A stretch of 64,000 nucleotides of DNA from Solenopsis invicta (lineage: Eukaryota; Arthropoda; Insecta; Hymenoptera; Formicidae): the NCBI RefSeq assembly GCF_016802725.1, contig NC_052668.1:21632501-21696500 (forward strand). The letters run 5' to 3'. The notes under the pieces are model-generated. The model searched no databases. It saw only the letters and a list, made by a program, of their open reading frames with translations, and was not told where the DNA came from. Below, one piece after another: positions 12,601-27,800 of the stretch (position 1 is its first letter; every line of letters starts with the position of its first letter). The position numbers were made by a program, and so were the translations under genes.

Positions 12601-14545
12601 AAATCGATATAAGAAATATATAATCATGTGTGTTTATCACCATGTATATAGCTATATGTATGTATAAAAAATTTCTTCTCTCGTTTTTCTCTCATTGTGA
12701 CTATAGAATGGGCTCTCAAAAACGAAAATATTACAAATCGACTAGATACTAATAATGTTACTTCCCTTTTAAAGTAAACTCGTCTCTTGCTCGATCAAAA
12801 TATATATATACTATATGTATAATATATAGATATGCGCTTTCTCTATGCAATGTTTTCGCCTTTGTAGTAAAAATATTTTTTGGGCTTCATCTTTGGACGA
12901 TCTTCGTTAGTCTACAGTTAAAAAATAATTCCTTCTCTAACTCTGCAATAAAGTTCGGGCTTTGGGTTTCCTGTCGTATGCCTAATTGCACGGGCCTGCG
13001 TAAAGAAAATTTCAGAATAGATAAAAATGACAAAAGGCAAGATTTCATTAAGCATACTGAATTATTGTAAAATTATTATTAGTATTATAAAATTATTTTT
13101 TTGTTATTGTAATAACAAAAAACTGATATAACAATTGGATATAAAAAAAAGTTACTTTATTACTGTTGTTCTTGGTTATTTGATAAAACATTCAGCAAAA
13201 ATTTAATTGTTCTTTTGTCACTTTTAATTAGTCCTGCATTTCCCTTGGAAGTCAGATTTTTACGATTTCATTAGATGTATTACTTGACTCATTAGAGATA
13301 ATCTCCATCGTGCAATTGACACACGTTCGATTCCGTTCACTTCGTTGATTCGGCATACACACATTAATAAACATCGCTTCGTTCGTCATTAACTGTACAA
13401 AAATCGCGAAACGTTTTTGTTCGCTTTACAAAAATAAATCGTCTGTTAATTGCTAATTGGAGGACTTCGTTGCGTTGTATTGTGTTTCGTTAGCAGCCGA
13501 ATTTGTCTCGGTACATTTAATTCATCTATTTTCCATCTTTATGTATAAGTAAACATGAGAAGATGCGATTTAATCGAAAGCTTCAATGATCCTTCATTAT
13601 ATCGATGTTCCTAATAGATAACGTTAGACAATGATTATGAGTTTATCGATAAATATTAATGCTTAATATACCGAGTAGATTGATCGTACAATTAAAACGC
13701 GTTTTGATTCGACAGCATTTGCCTCACCATTTGATTATGTTTGTCAAGTGAAAGTGAGACTTTGTTTTTCCCAACTCGCCCTTTTCACATGTAGATATAT
13801 TAATAAAGAGCATCTAATCTTTTTTTTTTTATCATCCTTATACATATATCGAAAAGGTAAAACGAAAATCTCGCAATTGTAAGAGCATTCCGTTTTCCTC
13901 ATCTAAGTTTTTAATTTCAGATATGTATAAACGTGGGTGAAAAATTTTTATAAATTTGTCAAAATTTATTGTAGTTGAAAATACGTGCAAATAAATTTAT
14001 CATTTCGCCTTTAAATATCATTCTTATTCATGAGACAAACATTACTTTGCATTTTTTTTTTTAGCTGCATTTCTTCCAATAAATATATAATTGAATTATA
14101 TAGAAAAGTAGTCGGATTTGGTTGCAATTTTCTGTTCAATTTTCGTATCTGAAATAGCAAAAAAAAAAGAAAAATGTAAAAAAATGCTATAAGAAAGCAT
14201 TTAAAAACATATAGTACTTACTTCAAATACTTGTTAAAAGAATTTATCGACTCTATAATCCACATAAATCGTCCATGTACGAAATTTTGCGCTTACACAA
14301 CTTTACCTCGCTTTTAGCGAAATAAAACGAAAGCGAGATACAACATTAAAATCTAAGATACAAGTTTGATGCAATTTTGTTTCACAAAGCTTAAGAAGGT
14401 AAATCACGCCACAGTTTGTCACAACTTTTCGCGTATTATTGCCAGCAATAATGATCGATATTGCTACATTATAAATGTTCTTCAAAGGGTGAAAGATTCG
14501 TAAAACTTCAGCAACGGAATCATTGCGACGTTTTTTTACACAAAT
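9682..14545. other. gap between two convergent genes
   Basis: No coding exon is recognisable between the SLC41 stop and the PDZ-gene stop. The region should contain both 3' UTRs. It is AT-rich with short AT microsatellite runs at about 11.87-11.92 kb and 12.80-12.84 kb. The open frames at 9929-10144 and 11905-12126 look like chance. Confidence 0.6.
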
Positions 14546-17500
14546 TCACGTGACTGGTTGCCTCGGGACGGAGGTATTAACCGGTGCCAGGGTTAAAGTT
14601 TCTTTCTTCTTCTTGTTTATTCGACGTCCCACATGTAGGACAACATCCCCGGCCTTCACGGATTTAAATTCAGCGATCGCTTCGGCGTGAGTCATACCGT
14701 GAAGAGGTTTCGAATTTATTGACAAAATTTCGTCCCCTGCAATTACAACAAATTTATGAAATATATGAAAAATATATATTTCGTGAAATGTACATGTATA
14801 TGTATATGTTAATTGGAAAAATGGTGATGTAATAATAAATATTATAATACAATAAAAAAACTATTGTAAAGCAATTTTTAGAAATCATCACAGAAGCCTT
14901 TAACAAGTAATTTTTAAATATATCTGCATTTTATTTGAAAGCATCAAATGATTATTATTCATAAATTAATTTTTAGAGTTTGCATTCAAATAATAAAAAT
15001 CTATTGATAACTTAATTTGATTAATAATCAGTTTACATAAAAGAATTAACAATTATTTCATTTTTTAATTAATAATTATTTCAAATATCGTTCAAAAAAG
15101 GAGGAAGAGATTCAGAGAAAAGAGATTGTTGTATGGAAAAGATTTTTTTTCTTGGATTACTAAAATTAAAAAAAAGGTTTAGAGATTTGAAGATTCATGA
15201 GATTAACTTGTCAGATATAAGCTTTACCTTCTTTAACAGTGCCTAAGTCAGCAGCTTGGCCATTAGGAAATACGGTTTTCACATAGATCCCCATATTTCC
15301 GCGAGGACTGTCGGTACCGCCGACGATACTGAAGCCGAGTCCCTTGTGCCCAGGACCCTTGAGAAATCTGGCTGTCAGTATCGTAAAGGATGCGCCACTC
15401 TTAGTAGGTCTTGGCAAGGTACAAAAACGCGATTCTTCTCCCTCGGCTGCCTCATCAATGTCCTCGAGCTCTGAGTCCGTGTTCAAACCTTCGTCGGCGT
15501 CTTGAGTACCCTGAAAGAAAGTTTGCATTGTACTGAAACCGCAGCAAAATTTGCAAACGTATGTCAAATTATAATAATACTCAAGATATATTTGATTTCG
15601 AACATCTGACTAACTCTTAAACTCTTCGTTAACTATTTTAATCGCTATTTTAGTTTCTTAATCAAATCTTCACGGCAATTCAAATTAGACGCTAGTGAAG
15701 CTTCAATAGAAATCCTTTCTTTCATTAGCATTTACTCACTTGCCAAGTCTTCAAGTTTGCGCCTGAAGAGCTAGGAATATTCGCTACGCTTCTGCTATTA
15801 AGCCTCCTCGGGTTTCTCTTGCTAGAACTTCTCTCCGTACCCAGACTGACCGGCGCATCTTCCTTGTTACCACTACCGGAGCTCAACGTGGCTTCGCCTG
15901 AATAATTATTCACCTGTCCGCCGACCTTAAAGTCGATGGATCTCTTTCTGGGCGTCACTCTGGGTATGTGTATCTCCTCGAACGACGGCTCCGACTGGTT
16001 CCTAATCTTCGCATTCAGGAATTGTACGTTCTCGTACGAGTGGTCCCTGGTCTCGGAGTTGCTCCTGGCCAAGTGTCTACCCGCGTACGGGCTTCCCGAA
16101 GCTAGATCGTCTCGTTGAGCACCGGCTCGTTGAAAGCGCACGTTCTCGTAACAGTGATCGTGCACACTGGCCTCGCGATTTTCCGAATTGCTGCGTTGGA
16201 GAGGAGGCCGAGTTCTTGAACAGGAAGACGGCGAGGACCTCGGGAACATCACATTCTCGTAGAGGTCTTTCTGCTCGTAGCCGTCCTGGGAGTAAGCGAA
16301 GCTATTGCCGTTGCAATGGGGTGAGTTCGGAATGCTGCTCTCCGCCAGGGTCTCCAAGTTATCGTGATAGGGGTACGGTGGCAGAGACGTGGGCTCACTC
16401 GAATCGTAACGACCGTCCTCGAAAGGCTGGCTGGAAGACGAGGTGAGTGGACTCGGCACGTAGAAATTCGAGGCATTGTCTTTTTGCGGGGGGAACACTT
16501 CTGTCACGCTTAGTGCTTTTCGCTTCCTGATGCCAGCGTTTATCTTGCTGAACTTACTACGAAGCACGTGCTGGATATCGGCGATGCCCTTCGTCGTGCC
16601 TGCAAGCAAATTTGGCTATAAAATATATGTGCAATGTATAAATATTTGACATAATGGCTCTTATATGCCAAAAAGCTAAAATATATTTATTTTAATGTTC
16701 AGTTTAACTTTCAGTTACTAACTTCAATTTGTTTAATTATTATATTTATCATAAATAAGTGGCTTTAATGGACATTATGAGGATTTTGTTTCAGGTCAAT
16801 TCAAGCTCACCTGGCAACCTCAGAGAACTAGTTTGCAGCAGTTTCTTCGGCGAGTTACCATCGCCTTGAAGACTCTTCGCGGCCGGCGAGGCTTCTCTGC
16901 TTGCCGGCGTTGATCTCACCGCGTGTATGACACCGTGAGTCCCGCCACCCTGTATCAGCGCCTCCTGCGGTTCCGACGACTCCTGCACGGAGCATCTTCG
17001 CCGCAGCTTCCGCCAGCGCTGACTGATACTCTTATTCCACAGGTTCAGGTCTAAAAAAAGAAACGAAAAAAATAGAACTCGGAATGCGTCTCTTGGCGCC
17101 GTTGGTCCTCGCTACATCGAAAACTCCCGGGCATATCGTTTCTAAAAAAAAATAAAGAAAAAAGAAGGAAGAAAAACACACCGTTCCGCTTCCCGGCCGT
17201 CAGGCTTTAACGACCGGAAACACTTATCTCTTCCCTGCGAGGTGGCACGACATCTTTCTATTTACGCACAGATAACGAGTCCGGGACTGACGAAAAGGCG
17301 CGTCACGGCGTGCATGGGTGTAACGGTAACGATAGGACATTATCGAGAGCAAAACAACGCTACGCGTACGATGACTCGTGCACAAATACAAAGTGTGCTG
17401 ATCGTAGATATTTGAATCGCTGCTGCTCCAAAATAAAATAACAGCGATTCAACTAAGTGATAACGCTACTGTGTTTCGGCTATGACATTTCATACAAATT

Positions 17501-20500
17501 CGATCTTTTATTACAGCAATGTAATCACAAAATTTTTTCTTCATTTAATTTAATTTTATTTTTATTTGACGTTCCAGCACGACCATACGTAACCATTCTT
17601 ATAGAGAACGAGAATTCTTTTTTTAAAAAGCTTATAGGAAGAGCGAAAGGGTGCATTTTTTTCCTTCTTTATTTCTTTTCAGGAATAATAACCGTGGAAT
17701 AATTATGCTCATCGTTAAGAAGTTTTTTTCTCGCCATCACATTCCATTCAATTCGATTTTTTATTGCAGCAACGTAGTCGCAAAATGCATTTTATTATTT
17801 TCCAGCACGACCGACCACGCTTATAAAGAATGAAAGGAACTTTTTTCTTCTGAAGCCTCTTATGGCTGGGAAACAGAAGAGTTTGTTTTTTCTTCTTTTT
17901 ATCTTCTTTATTTGTAATTATAAGTAAAAAATAATAATGTTTATCTCAAAAAAATTTTTTATCACGTTGTTCGTATCATTATACGTGAATATTATTAACT
18001 TCCACTAATAAAAAAATTGTCCAAATCTGCCACACTGAGAAAAATAGTTGTAATTTGATTAAAATTTTCAACGTGATTAAATTTTTTCAGTTCAAGTATT
18101 TATGTATTTAATTCAAATACATAAAATACTTGAACTTTTATTTAAGCATTTATATATTTAATTTAAATACATAAATACTTTAATTGAAAAAAATCAAGTT
18201 GAAAATTTTAATCAAGTTAACAACTTTTTTTTTCTCAGTGCACGACAAACAAAGAAATAGTTATTAAAATCTTTCTCCTTTTTAAACAAGAATTTCACGA
18301 ATTGCAAGTTTTCTACCGCTCTTGACGAGGAAACTTAAATGCCTATCATGTCAACTCATGAACGCATTAAATTTTCAAGGAACCGTCGAGAAAGAAAGTG
18401 ACTTAAAGGCATCTCTGTCACGCGCTGTACCCTCGTCACGCTAATTACGGCGTCTCCAAACGTCAATTCCTCATTCCGGCGCGCACATTCCATCGAGTCA
18501 ATTACACCTCTCGTTGCGAGCTACAGTATAATCCAATTCTGTGTAATTACAATTCAATATAGTTTCCATGTCCTCCCCGCAGCGTCCACGTGGCCGGAAG
18601 ACGACGAGACCAAGCGCGAAGCAACATCAGTTCCGCGGGGATAAACCCCACTTCCTTCTTCCGCACCCTCGACGTATCCACGGCCTTGAAGAAAACCGGA
18701 GCATAACGCGCGTCTCGCGCGCGCAGTCGCACGCACCGTCACGGTGTCATGAATTATTTAAGGACAATGACGAGCTCTTTCCGTCCAGCCGAGTGTGTGG
18801 TGGGATTCGAAAATTAACGCGGCTATTAAAATCCAGTTTGCGCGACCGCTCCGACCGTCAACGATGACGCCGGTGCTCGTCGCAGCGATACACTGACACC
18901 TGCTGCTGTTTGCCGTTATCCCGTGGACGGGGTTACCATCATCTTGTGCAAAACGCACTTTCACTTCTCGTATCTCCGGATGCGCCCGATTTTACGAGGC
19001 CTTTTTTCCGCGCTGTGCCGCGCCGAGCGGACGTTGCGCTCGCCGATACCCACTCTTTCGGCTACCTTATGTATATATTTAAGTATGCATATATATACAA
19101 AACCATGCACACCGGTGGGACGCCTAATTGGCTGCTTCGTTAGCGTCAGCTCACCACGCACGATGAAAGATTATGACATCGGCTTCGACGCCGCTACCAA
19201 ATTTTTATATCGCCTTCAAGGTGTTTTATGACACTGGATATCAAAGTGAAAAAACTCCTCCAATCGGAGATCCCTGAGAAGCTCTCGCGAAGAAGTGGAT
19301 ATCTTTCGGAGTTTTATTTCAACTACAAGCATTCCTGGAACACTTTACACAGAGTGGACGTAGTTTGGCCTGATGTGTCACTTGAACTTTGTGTAACCCT
19401 GAAATGTTTCAAGAACTGATGTAGCGTTGAAGGTAAAGTGCTTGACATCGCTCTTGGCAAATTTTACAAAAAAAGATGGAATATCTTGTCCATATTATAT
19501 TTTTTTTCTAGAAAAAATGGAGATACTATTGAATGTCTTGTACATCCTTTGGCAGACCCTTGGAAGTTTCTCTTCGCGGGTCTCTTAATTACATTTCATT
19601 TGATTCACACTATCACTGTCACACTGATTGTTCCAACGTCTTTGTCTCCAGGATAATCTAATGCAGGATCGATAAGACAATTTCATTCCGGTACAAGACA
19701 GTTCCGTTAATGAAGGTTCCTTGCGGAGGGAAACGTAATTAACGTTTGCTGGCATCCACGAAGCACCATGCAAATCAGTATCGATCTATGAGGAAGTCGT
19801 AGACTATGGGGAATCGAATCCCGTCGTCGGAAATTTAAATCTCCCCTGTCTCGACAGCATCCTTTAGAGGAGCAAATCCTACGAGTTTCGTCCAAATAAT
19901 TTTTCCTCGTAATAAATAACATTTGTAAAGATTTTTCCAAATTTAGATTTAATTTTGGGATTCAGTGCAAATTCAAATGGATAGCGTCTTTACAGAATGT
20001 AAAATTATTTTCCGGTACCAGCACTAGATTTATCACGATTATTCTTTTTTCCTCCTTGGCATTATTCTTTTATAAAGTAACTTCCTTTCTCACAGAAAGT
20101 TTGTACTCGTTTGGCCGTATCGTCACTTGCAACTCCAAGCGCAGCAATTCGGCGTAGAAGTAGAAAAAGTCGATGACGCATGCCAACATCTCGACTCGGC
20201 AGAAAAATCACTGATTGGTCACCGACCGAGCGTACCGCGGGATCGATGTCCAGGGTCATCGATCGTCCTTCGATCCTTCGGCGACGCGAGACGAATCCTC
20301 GTGATCGCGCGCCACTGCGCTTCTTTGATCGCCTTTGACAACCGAGTCTCCGTTTCGGAAATCGCGGGGTCTATACTGCGCGCAGTCTCGACATGGACTG
20401 AAAGGCCCTCTCGGGCTTCACGTTCACGTTGTCGTACGTTAGGCGTCATATGCGTGTGCGTGTACCGGCGTGCACACCACACGTGCGCGGCTCTCTTACC

Positions 20501-21763
20501 TGTACATACTTGGTGATACCGAACAAAAGTATTGCCTTTCAGCTGATCCAAATTGAAAATTTTTTTATAAATTATTATTTATTTATTTTATTTTAGTAAT
20601 TTTTATTTTATTAAAATGTTACAGCATTTTTTAAATCAAGTTATATGCATATACCTAGATTCATATACTTCAAAAAATAAAAAAAAGTCGAAATTATAAT
20701 TTTTTAATACTAAGAATTTACACTTTACTAACATTATCTATGATGCATTGTCTGTAACATGTATCTTTTTCTGTATCACGCATTGTTAAAAATAATTGTT
20801 TCTAAATATAAAATCGGAGCACAGAGATTTTGAATACGAACGACTGAATCTAAGAATCGTTGCAAGTTACGATTAAAACTTTAAGTAAATTACAAAATGT
20901 TATTTCTCATTTAATTTCAAACAAATTTAATTATGAGACAAATTTTTTTATAATAATTTACATCAGGTTTATATAATTACCAAATGTTGCGCACGTTGAT
21001 GAGTTTAAAAAATATTTGTATAAATCTCGGAGAAGCAAATGGGAATCTCATTTGAAGGGAAGGCACGATGGTCCTTTTGTTAACGGACCATCGTGTACAA
21101 ACTGCAGACGGATCGTGTACTGATTGTGGGAGCTCCTTGGTGTGCGTCAGAATACGAGCGGTCTCTTTCGCTCAGGGACTTACGAGCACGTGTGTCGTCC
21201 ACGCACAACGTGCATACACACACACAAATTTATACACGCACACGCATGTACGCGCCTATTAATGTACATCACGGCTGCGTGCACACCCTACGCGCCGTTG
21301 CACTCGTATGCCTCATGGTCAGGATGGGACACATTATTCTTCGCAACAGTGTGAGCGTGTCTTCCATGCATGAATTTGCATGAAAGTAGACGCACACACA
21401 GAAGTTCTGAGAGGCGCAACAACTGTCGAACGGTAATAATCGGTATCAAAAGCCAATTACACTAAAGAATGACTAAATTTTCTTCAGCCAATCTCTTCGG
21501 CCCTCTTTCCACTCTTATTACGCCAGCACATTCGCACACACATGCTTCTTCCACGTTCTCTTCTCCTTGTGAGCTTGAAATATCTGCATGTAAAAATAAC
21601 TGACGGAAGAGATAAGATAATAAAATTAATTATGGACGAGTTAGTATTGTTTTTTATTCTCTCATTTAATTACGCCAAAAAATCTAGATATCAAAATTGT
21701 GAGACTTTAATTAACAAAGTTTTTTATTTCTTAAACAAGCAATATTTATAATGTCACTTTCTT

Positions 21764-21814
<51 letters not shown>

Positions 21815-24800
21815 TAAATTAAAACTCGGTTCTCAAGTATCATTTTGTTCGTCTGAAGATCATTCACCGACATTATCAATCTTACTGCAGAAGATTATCG
21901 CGCACGGACGGTGCTCCATTTTATCAACTTACATACGTGCTCGTACATAAATAAATAAACGTGGACGGCGAGCTGTCGGCGGGCGACGATAAACGCACTT
22001 TAAAGAGGCGCGCACGCAAGTACGCGTACACGCATATATACGCAGCCAGCATGTGCACACGCCAGCGAGCACGAGCTACGTGCGTATGCGTGACTTAAGT
22101 GACACGCCATGCGTGAGGTCAAGTCAGGAGAATGTTTCTTCTATTGCTCATTGTGTCTCGGGGGGCCCCGACGGGCCCTGGCCCCTGTGGTGCGTTCGAA
22201 GTAAGTGGCCGCCCTCGATGGGAATTTGCGCTGCCATTGAAACGGCAAAGGCGAAAGCCACTTGGTTTCGCGATTCTGAAACGAGGATAGTTTGCCTCCG
22301 TCATATTTAAATTAATATAGACACTTTTTATCCACAATGGACGATGGAAATTTATTCTACGCTTTACAAAAATGTTGCCATAAAAATAATTGCACGGCAA
22401 CGTGAAAATTTGATGAAACGAAGAAATGTTTAAGTGGCGTTCAGTTTCGTGATTTGAGAACTACGAAAAAATTCTTAAACGCGAGCGCTTTGGGAATGAC
22501 GTAATAAACTTTTATTTTTCTGGAGTTTTAAGAGAAATAAGAGACAAACTAAAGAGAGCATTTTGCAAATTAAAATGTCGTAGAATTTTTGTATATAAGA
22601 ACTGGTGTAAGCACTCGTGAGCACCTCTGCGAGCTGTCTTTAATTCCCGGCTTTCCACTTCACTTGTCCCGGAAACTCGACGTTTAACATCGCGGAGTAT
22701 TATTATTTTACTCGCCTCGCGCCTCACCCTGAACTTAGACGACGACAAAAAACATTGTTATACAACGGCGATTAAATCACCAGACCTATCGATTAAACGT
22801 TACCACGCAATTAAACGATCGGGTAGCTCAGCGCAAAAAGGAGTCGCTTGATCGCGATAAAACCGACGTTATTGTCAAGTTTGACTTGCATAAAGCAACG
22901 TGACGGCATTTGCGGGAACCCGAGCATTCTTCTAGTACACGTCAGCGCGCAGAAAAAGAGTCGAAAAAGCGTTTCCCTCTCGAGTGAAGGAAGGAAGACG
23001 GAGACACGCGCGCGCGCGCGGTGACGGGAACAGGACGGGGCCCGTAGGGTACACAGTTGCGGCGCGTAGAGTAGACCAACGCGAGAGGAATGCGTAAACG
23101 GTACCCCGTATAAGTAGCTCCGCTCGGTCACGACCAATTCCAGAAAGGCACGCATGAGAAATGCGGAGAGAGGAGGCCTGCGCACGCGAGCCTTCAAAAT
23201 CCTAAGCGAAGGGAGTGCCCCATGCTGATTCGAAACGAGATTCGTCGCTCTTTCATCCAGTTTAGTATATTAAACGAAGTTAGGAGATCGAGGTTCTTTG
23301 AAAGGGAAATTGAACCAGTTCTCTTTAAGTGGAAGAGAGGGCAGTGCCGAATTCCGTGGCAATCTTGCTTCGATTTCGCTTTCAATTCTTCTCGACGAAT
23401 ATAAAAAAAAAAGTCTAAGGCATTGATCCGACACAATAGAGATAATTTCAATAATTGTGCGAAGATGGCGATAATTTCAAAGTGCAGAGGAAGAGAATTC
23501 GCGAGACAGTACTTACTGAAAGACAGCAAGGCGCGGCAAGTATTAATTTAAAGTCGTCGTCAAGTCGACGGAAATTACAATTTTCATTTCTATCATGCAA
23601 CGCCGTTCCTTAATTCAGTTGTAAGGATGTTATAAAATAATTACAGGGACGAACGGAGTTCGCAGTTAGCGTTGGACGTGAGTTCCTTTGTATTACGATG
23701 TTAATAGCGTTCCTTATTACAAAAGCGAGATGACGGGGACAGATGGCTCACGTCCAAGGGACCTTTCGTTTCACGTTCGTGCCTCGACTGGTTAAATTCA
23801 TCCCTCACGGTCACGACAGCGTTGCGTCACCACCCGCCGACGACGGCAACGTAACGAAGCTCACTTTCCCTCTCGCTCTCCGCAAGCTCGCGTCTGCACG
23901 GAAAAGCGTGGCATAATCCGCTCGTGGCTGTACCGAGCTATTCTTATTTCGAGCAAGGTCAATGACGCGTCGCGGAGTCGTCGGTGCGTTGCTCCGCGTT
24001 GCTGATAATGATATCGCGTGTCGCGCGCAGGTTCATCGCGGGATTGCGTACGAGTGGAAGGAAACGGCTGAATCAGCGGGAATTGCGCTCGCTGCATATC
24101 GAAAACAAGCTCCAAGACTGGTAGGAGAGGCATGCCGCACCCCGTAACCCTAATGACGTTTGAACTGCAATTGACAGGCATTTAATGCTAATCTACAATG
24201 TGCTCAATGTTGCCACTTCGAGCACTGCTTTATCGATATTGACCAGATAGAAGTTAACGAACTCCGAAAGAGACAAGAAACACGTGACAAGAAACACGGT
24301 TCTTGATAAAATAGTGCGCGAAGAGAGAAAAAGGCAACAGCAAAGAGCAAGAGACAGGAAGCAAGGAACGCATTGTAGATTAGTCTTTAACGACGTGTGA
24401 TACTAATACACGGCGTACAAAGAGAGAATTTCTTCTTAGAATTTATTATCAAAGTCAGGATCATTATGTAACGACATAAACTTCGAAAAATTTCACTAAA
24501 AACATATAATAAATTTTTTATTAAAATTATAATAAAATTCTTCAATGTTCTAATCGTTTCATGATTACACTATTTTATTTCAAATATTAAACAATCAACT
24601 TTAAACCAATTCCTCGAGTCAATTTTGTTATTTTCAACTTTCATGTGTATTGAGATTTATAATTGATCTTCATAGATCAATTACGTTATATTAAAATAAT
24701 AATTGACTTTATTTATCTTGCCTTAGTTTTATTTCATTTTAATTCACTTTAAGTTTACCTTTTACACGTAGCGCTAATGTGAGATGCAATTTACTTCGCC

Positions 24801-27800
24801 ATATGGCTAACGTTGACAAAATCGTTATCACCAACAAACTACGCATGGCGAACCGCCCGTTGTATTATCAGCATGTCGAAGAACATATGCATAAAATAGT
24901 TTTTAGTAAAACTATCACCGATATCGAAAAGATATCAAATTATCTAATTTAGTTATAGCAAATATCGCATCAGCTCTCATCGAACGTCGGAAAGTTTTGG
25001 CGAAACTAAATTTATGGCTTTCGCGGTTCAGAAGCGCAACGTTAAGTTAAGCAACCGTGAATCGGTAAGATTCCCTTATATTACAACAGATTTAAAATAA
25101 CAGGAGAGAGAGTCCATTTGCATAAGATAGAATTTTTAATCCCTCCAAAATCGTAATATAAATAAATCTCTATGAATCCGTTTTAATTCAACCGTCTGTC
25201 TCCTCCATCGTCAGCGTTGAGCTTCTTTGCGCAACGCAATGACTTATACAAATCTTCTTCTTCTTATTCTCATGCAAATCTCCTATTGCCGTCGTCGCGG
25301 GAGAAGTGGGAAGAGTGTAGATATTGTCATCTTTTCAGACGGTACTTCTCCAATAACTTTCATCGCGTAATATTACCAAGCGCACCGCCCGGCCCCATTG
25401 TCCGCGACACCGCGACATTTCAGCGGCGCACTTTTGTCGACGGTGCGAATTGTTCGGAACGTGTCCGCGGTATAATCGAGTAACTGTACGCAGACAATGG
25501 CCGAGGCCGCGCGGTACGCATCGTTGACTCCAATTATGCGAGTTCTCAACCTCGGCGTCGCCGCTGCAACCGCGATTACGCGCCTCCTGTGTATGTGTAT
25601 GTACATTGTCGTCATTTCAGCGTGATTGGATCAATTTAAATTTGCGAATGCGTGGTCTTTCACAAAATCTCATTTTAATATACGTTTTAAAAATTGATAG
25701 CGACAGAAAAATAATATCAACTTTATTTGATGGTAAAATATTGGGCACACCTGATCTAATCTTTTTAGATCATTGCAATTTAAAAGTCACAGACGTGTTA
25801 ATTTTTATTGGATTGGTAAAAATGCATCGTATCTAATGGGAAGCGACAAAAAAAACATTGCCGTGCCGGCAGTTGTTCCGGCGTGTCTTTAACGACGCGA
25901 TTGAGATCGACGATGACGTGACAGCGAATGGCAGTTGCCGTAAGGCAATGTTTCGCATTTCCGCTAGACATATCGACGAAATCGTTTTCATGTATCTGCG
26001 TTGTATCATATCGCGTTCGTTCAGCTCGAGGCCGTACATAAACACTCACGCATGATATTTATGTGGGCAAGAAAAAATATCTAACATCCGTTCTCGAAGG
26101 ATTACCGTTACGATCATTTGCTGTCTTCGGTATTTGTAAATGCAGAAACGTACTGATACGTTAAAAGAAACCCTTTTATTTCTTTTAGGGAAGTAAAATC
26201 GAGTCTCTGAAGATCGATAATAAATCGTGTTCTTTTTCCGAACAAAATGTGAAAATTTTCAAGTATTGGAAGAGTAACTGCGCGCGCAAACATTTTGTAA
26301 GCCAAGAAGTGTTGAAGATGAAAACCAAAAAGAATAACGTAAAATCTATTTATAGCAAAAATCACTTATGCAAAAGCGGGATATGCATCCACAGGTGCAA
26401 TTGCAAATAGAGTGAATGAATAGATTAAAGTAAACGATTAAACATGGTAGACCAATTGAAGATGGAAGCGAACAGGAAGACGAAGAAGTCTAGGTAAGTG
26501 TTCTGCAAAGATGAAGCAAATGCGCGTCAGAGAAGCTCTGTGTGAGTCAGTAAACTCGTCGAAATGTAAAGAAGTAGAAACTACCGGCCTCGTAAGATTT
26601 CCACCAACTATAGGAACGCGCGTCCATGAATGGACAAAAAAAAGATCGCGGTGGCGAACAAGGAAACCGAGGGATTCGCGATATTATGGCGCGGAAAATA
26701 AATTACGTTCAACGCCTTAGCTTTTATATCCAGGCAGGTATTCTCCGTTGAGATACGTGAGAGAATGCGAACGCACTTAGCAAAATGTAAACGAATTATG
26801 GGTACGAGCACAGCGTGACGTGAATGACTTTTGACGGGTGTTCACCATCGTCTCCATTGTAGCGACATTCTATTGAAACTAACGCTTTCAGGTACCTGTG
26901 TTACTGCGTCGTCACAAGTTACTCTGTCGCAAAACTGAAATTATCAAATTGTTAAATACTAATATTTAACAGCTGTACTGTTCACATGCACAAAAAAAAT
27001 ATGTCTCAAAATTTAGATTGCATTTAAATATATGTTTATTTTCTAAATTTGAATTTAGTTGGAACAATAATATTCGCAATAAATTTTCGTACATTCTCTA
27101 TGAGTTTATGAGAGTGAGAAAAAAAAACGAAATATCAGGAAGTAAATGTTACTTTGATATTTATTTTTTAATATTAAAAGAAATAAGTTAAAAAAATTTA
27201 TGAGCATGATGACAAAATTTCTGTAAAATGTATCACATTTTTCTTATTATACAATTTATCTAAATAAAATTTTATTTCATTGTATTTAAATATAGATTTA
27301 TTTCAATGAAATAAATATTATATCCAACAAATAAATTTTTAAGTATTTTTTTCTCAGTGTAGCATTAGTAATAATGTGATATTGTGATTTTCAAGTTTTA
27401 TGACATAAAATTAAACATTATATTTTTCTGAATAGCAAAAATGTTATTGTAATTTTTACTACAGTATTTTCTTTGTGTAATAAATTAATATTGATATAAT
27501 TATATTAGAATTTAGTATATGCCTTCCAAATATACGTTGATAAATACAAATTCGAAATGTTAATGCAAATTCTAAATACACGTTGACACTAAAATATTAA
27601 GAAAATGATACTTCTTCCACTGTTAATATAGCTCACTAAATGCCGCGTTGCTTAAATGGTCATGCGAACATTAATTGAGCAGTGGTGTCAACGTTCGCTG
27701 ACCAAGAAAAAGATCATTCAGACAGGAAGTTCTATCTTTACGCCGAATTTCAATCAGCCGGATAACTACCGTTCGAGCTTCCGGTCCATTCCGCTAACCG

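Noticed and set aside
16216..16476. Frames antisense or out of phase to the YENV exon
   Set aside because: Shadows of the real coding frame in a GC-rich exon.
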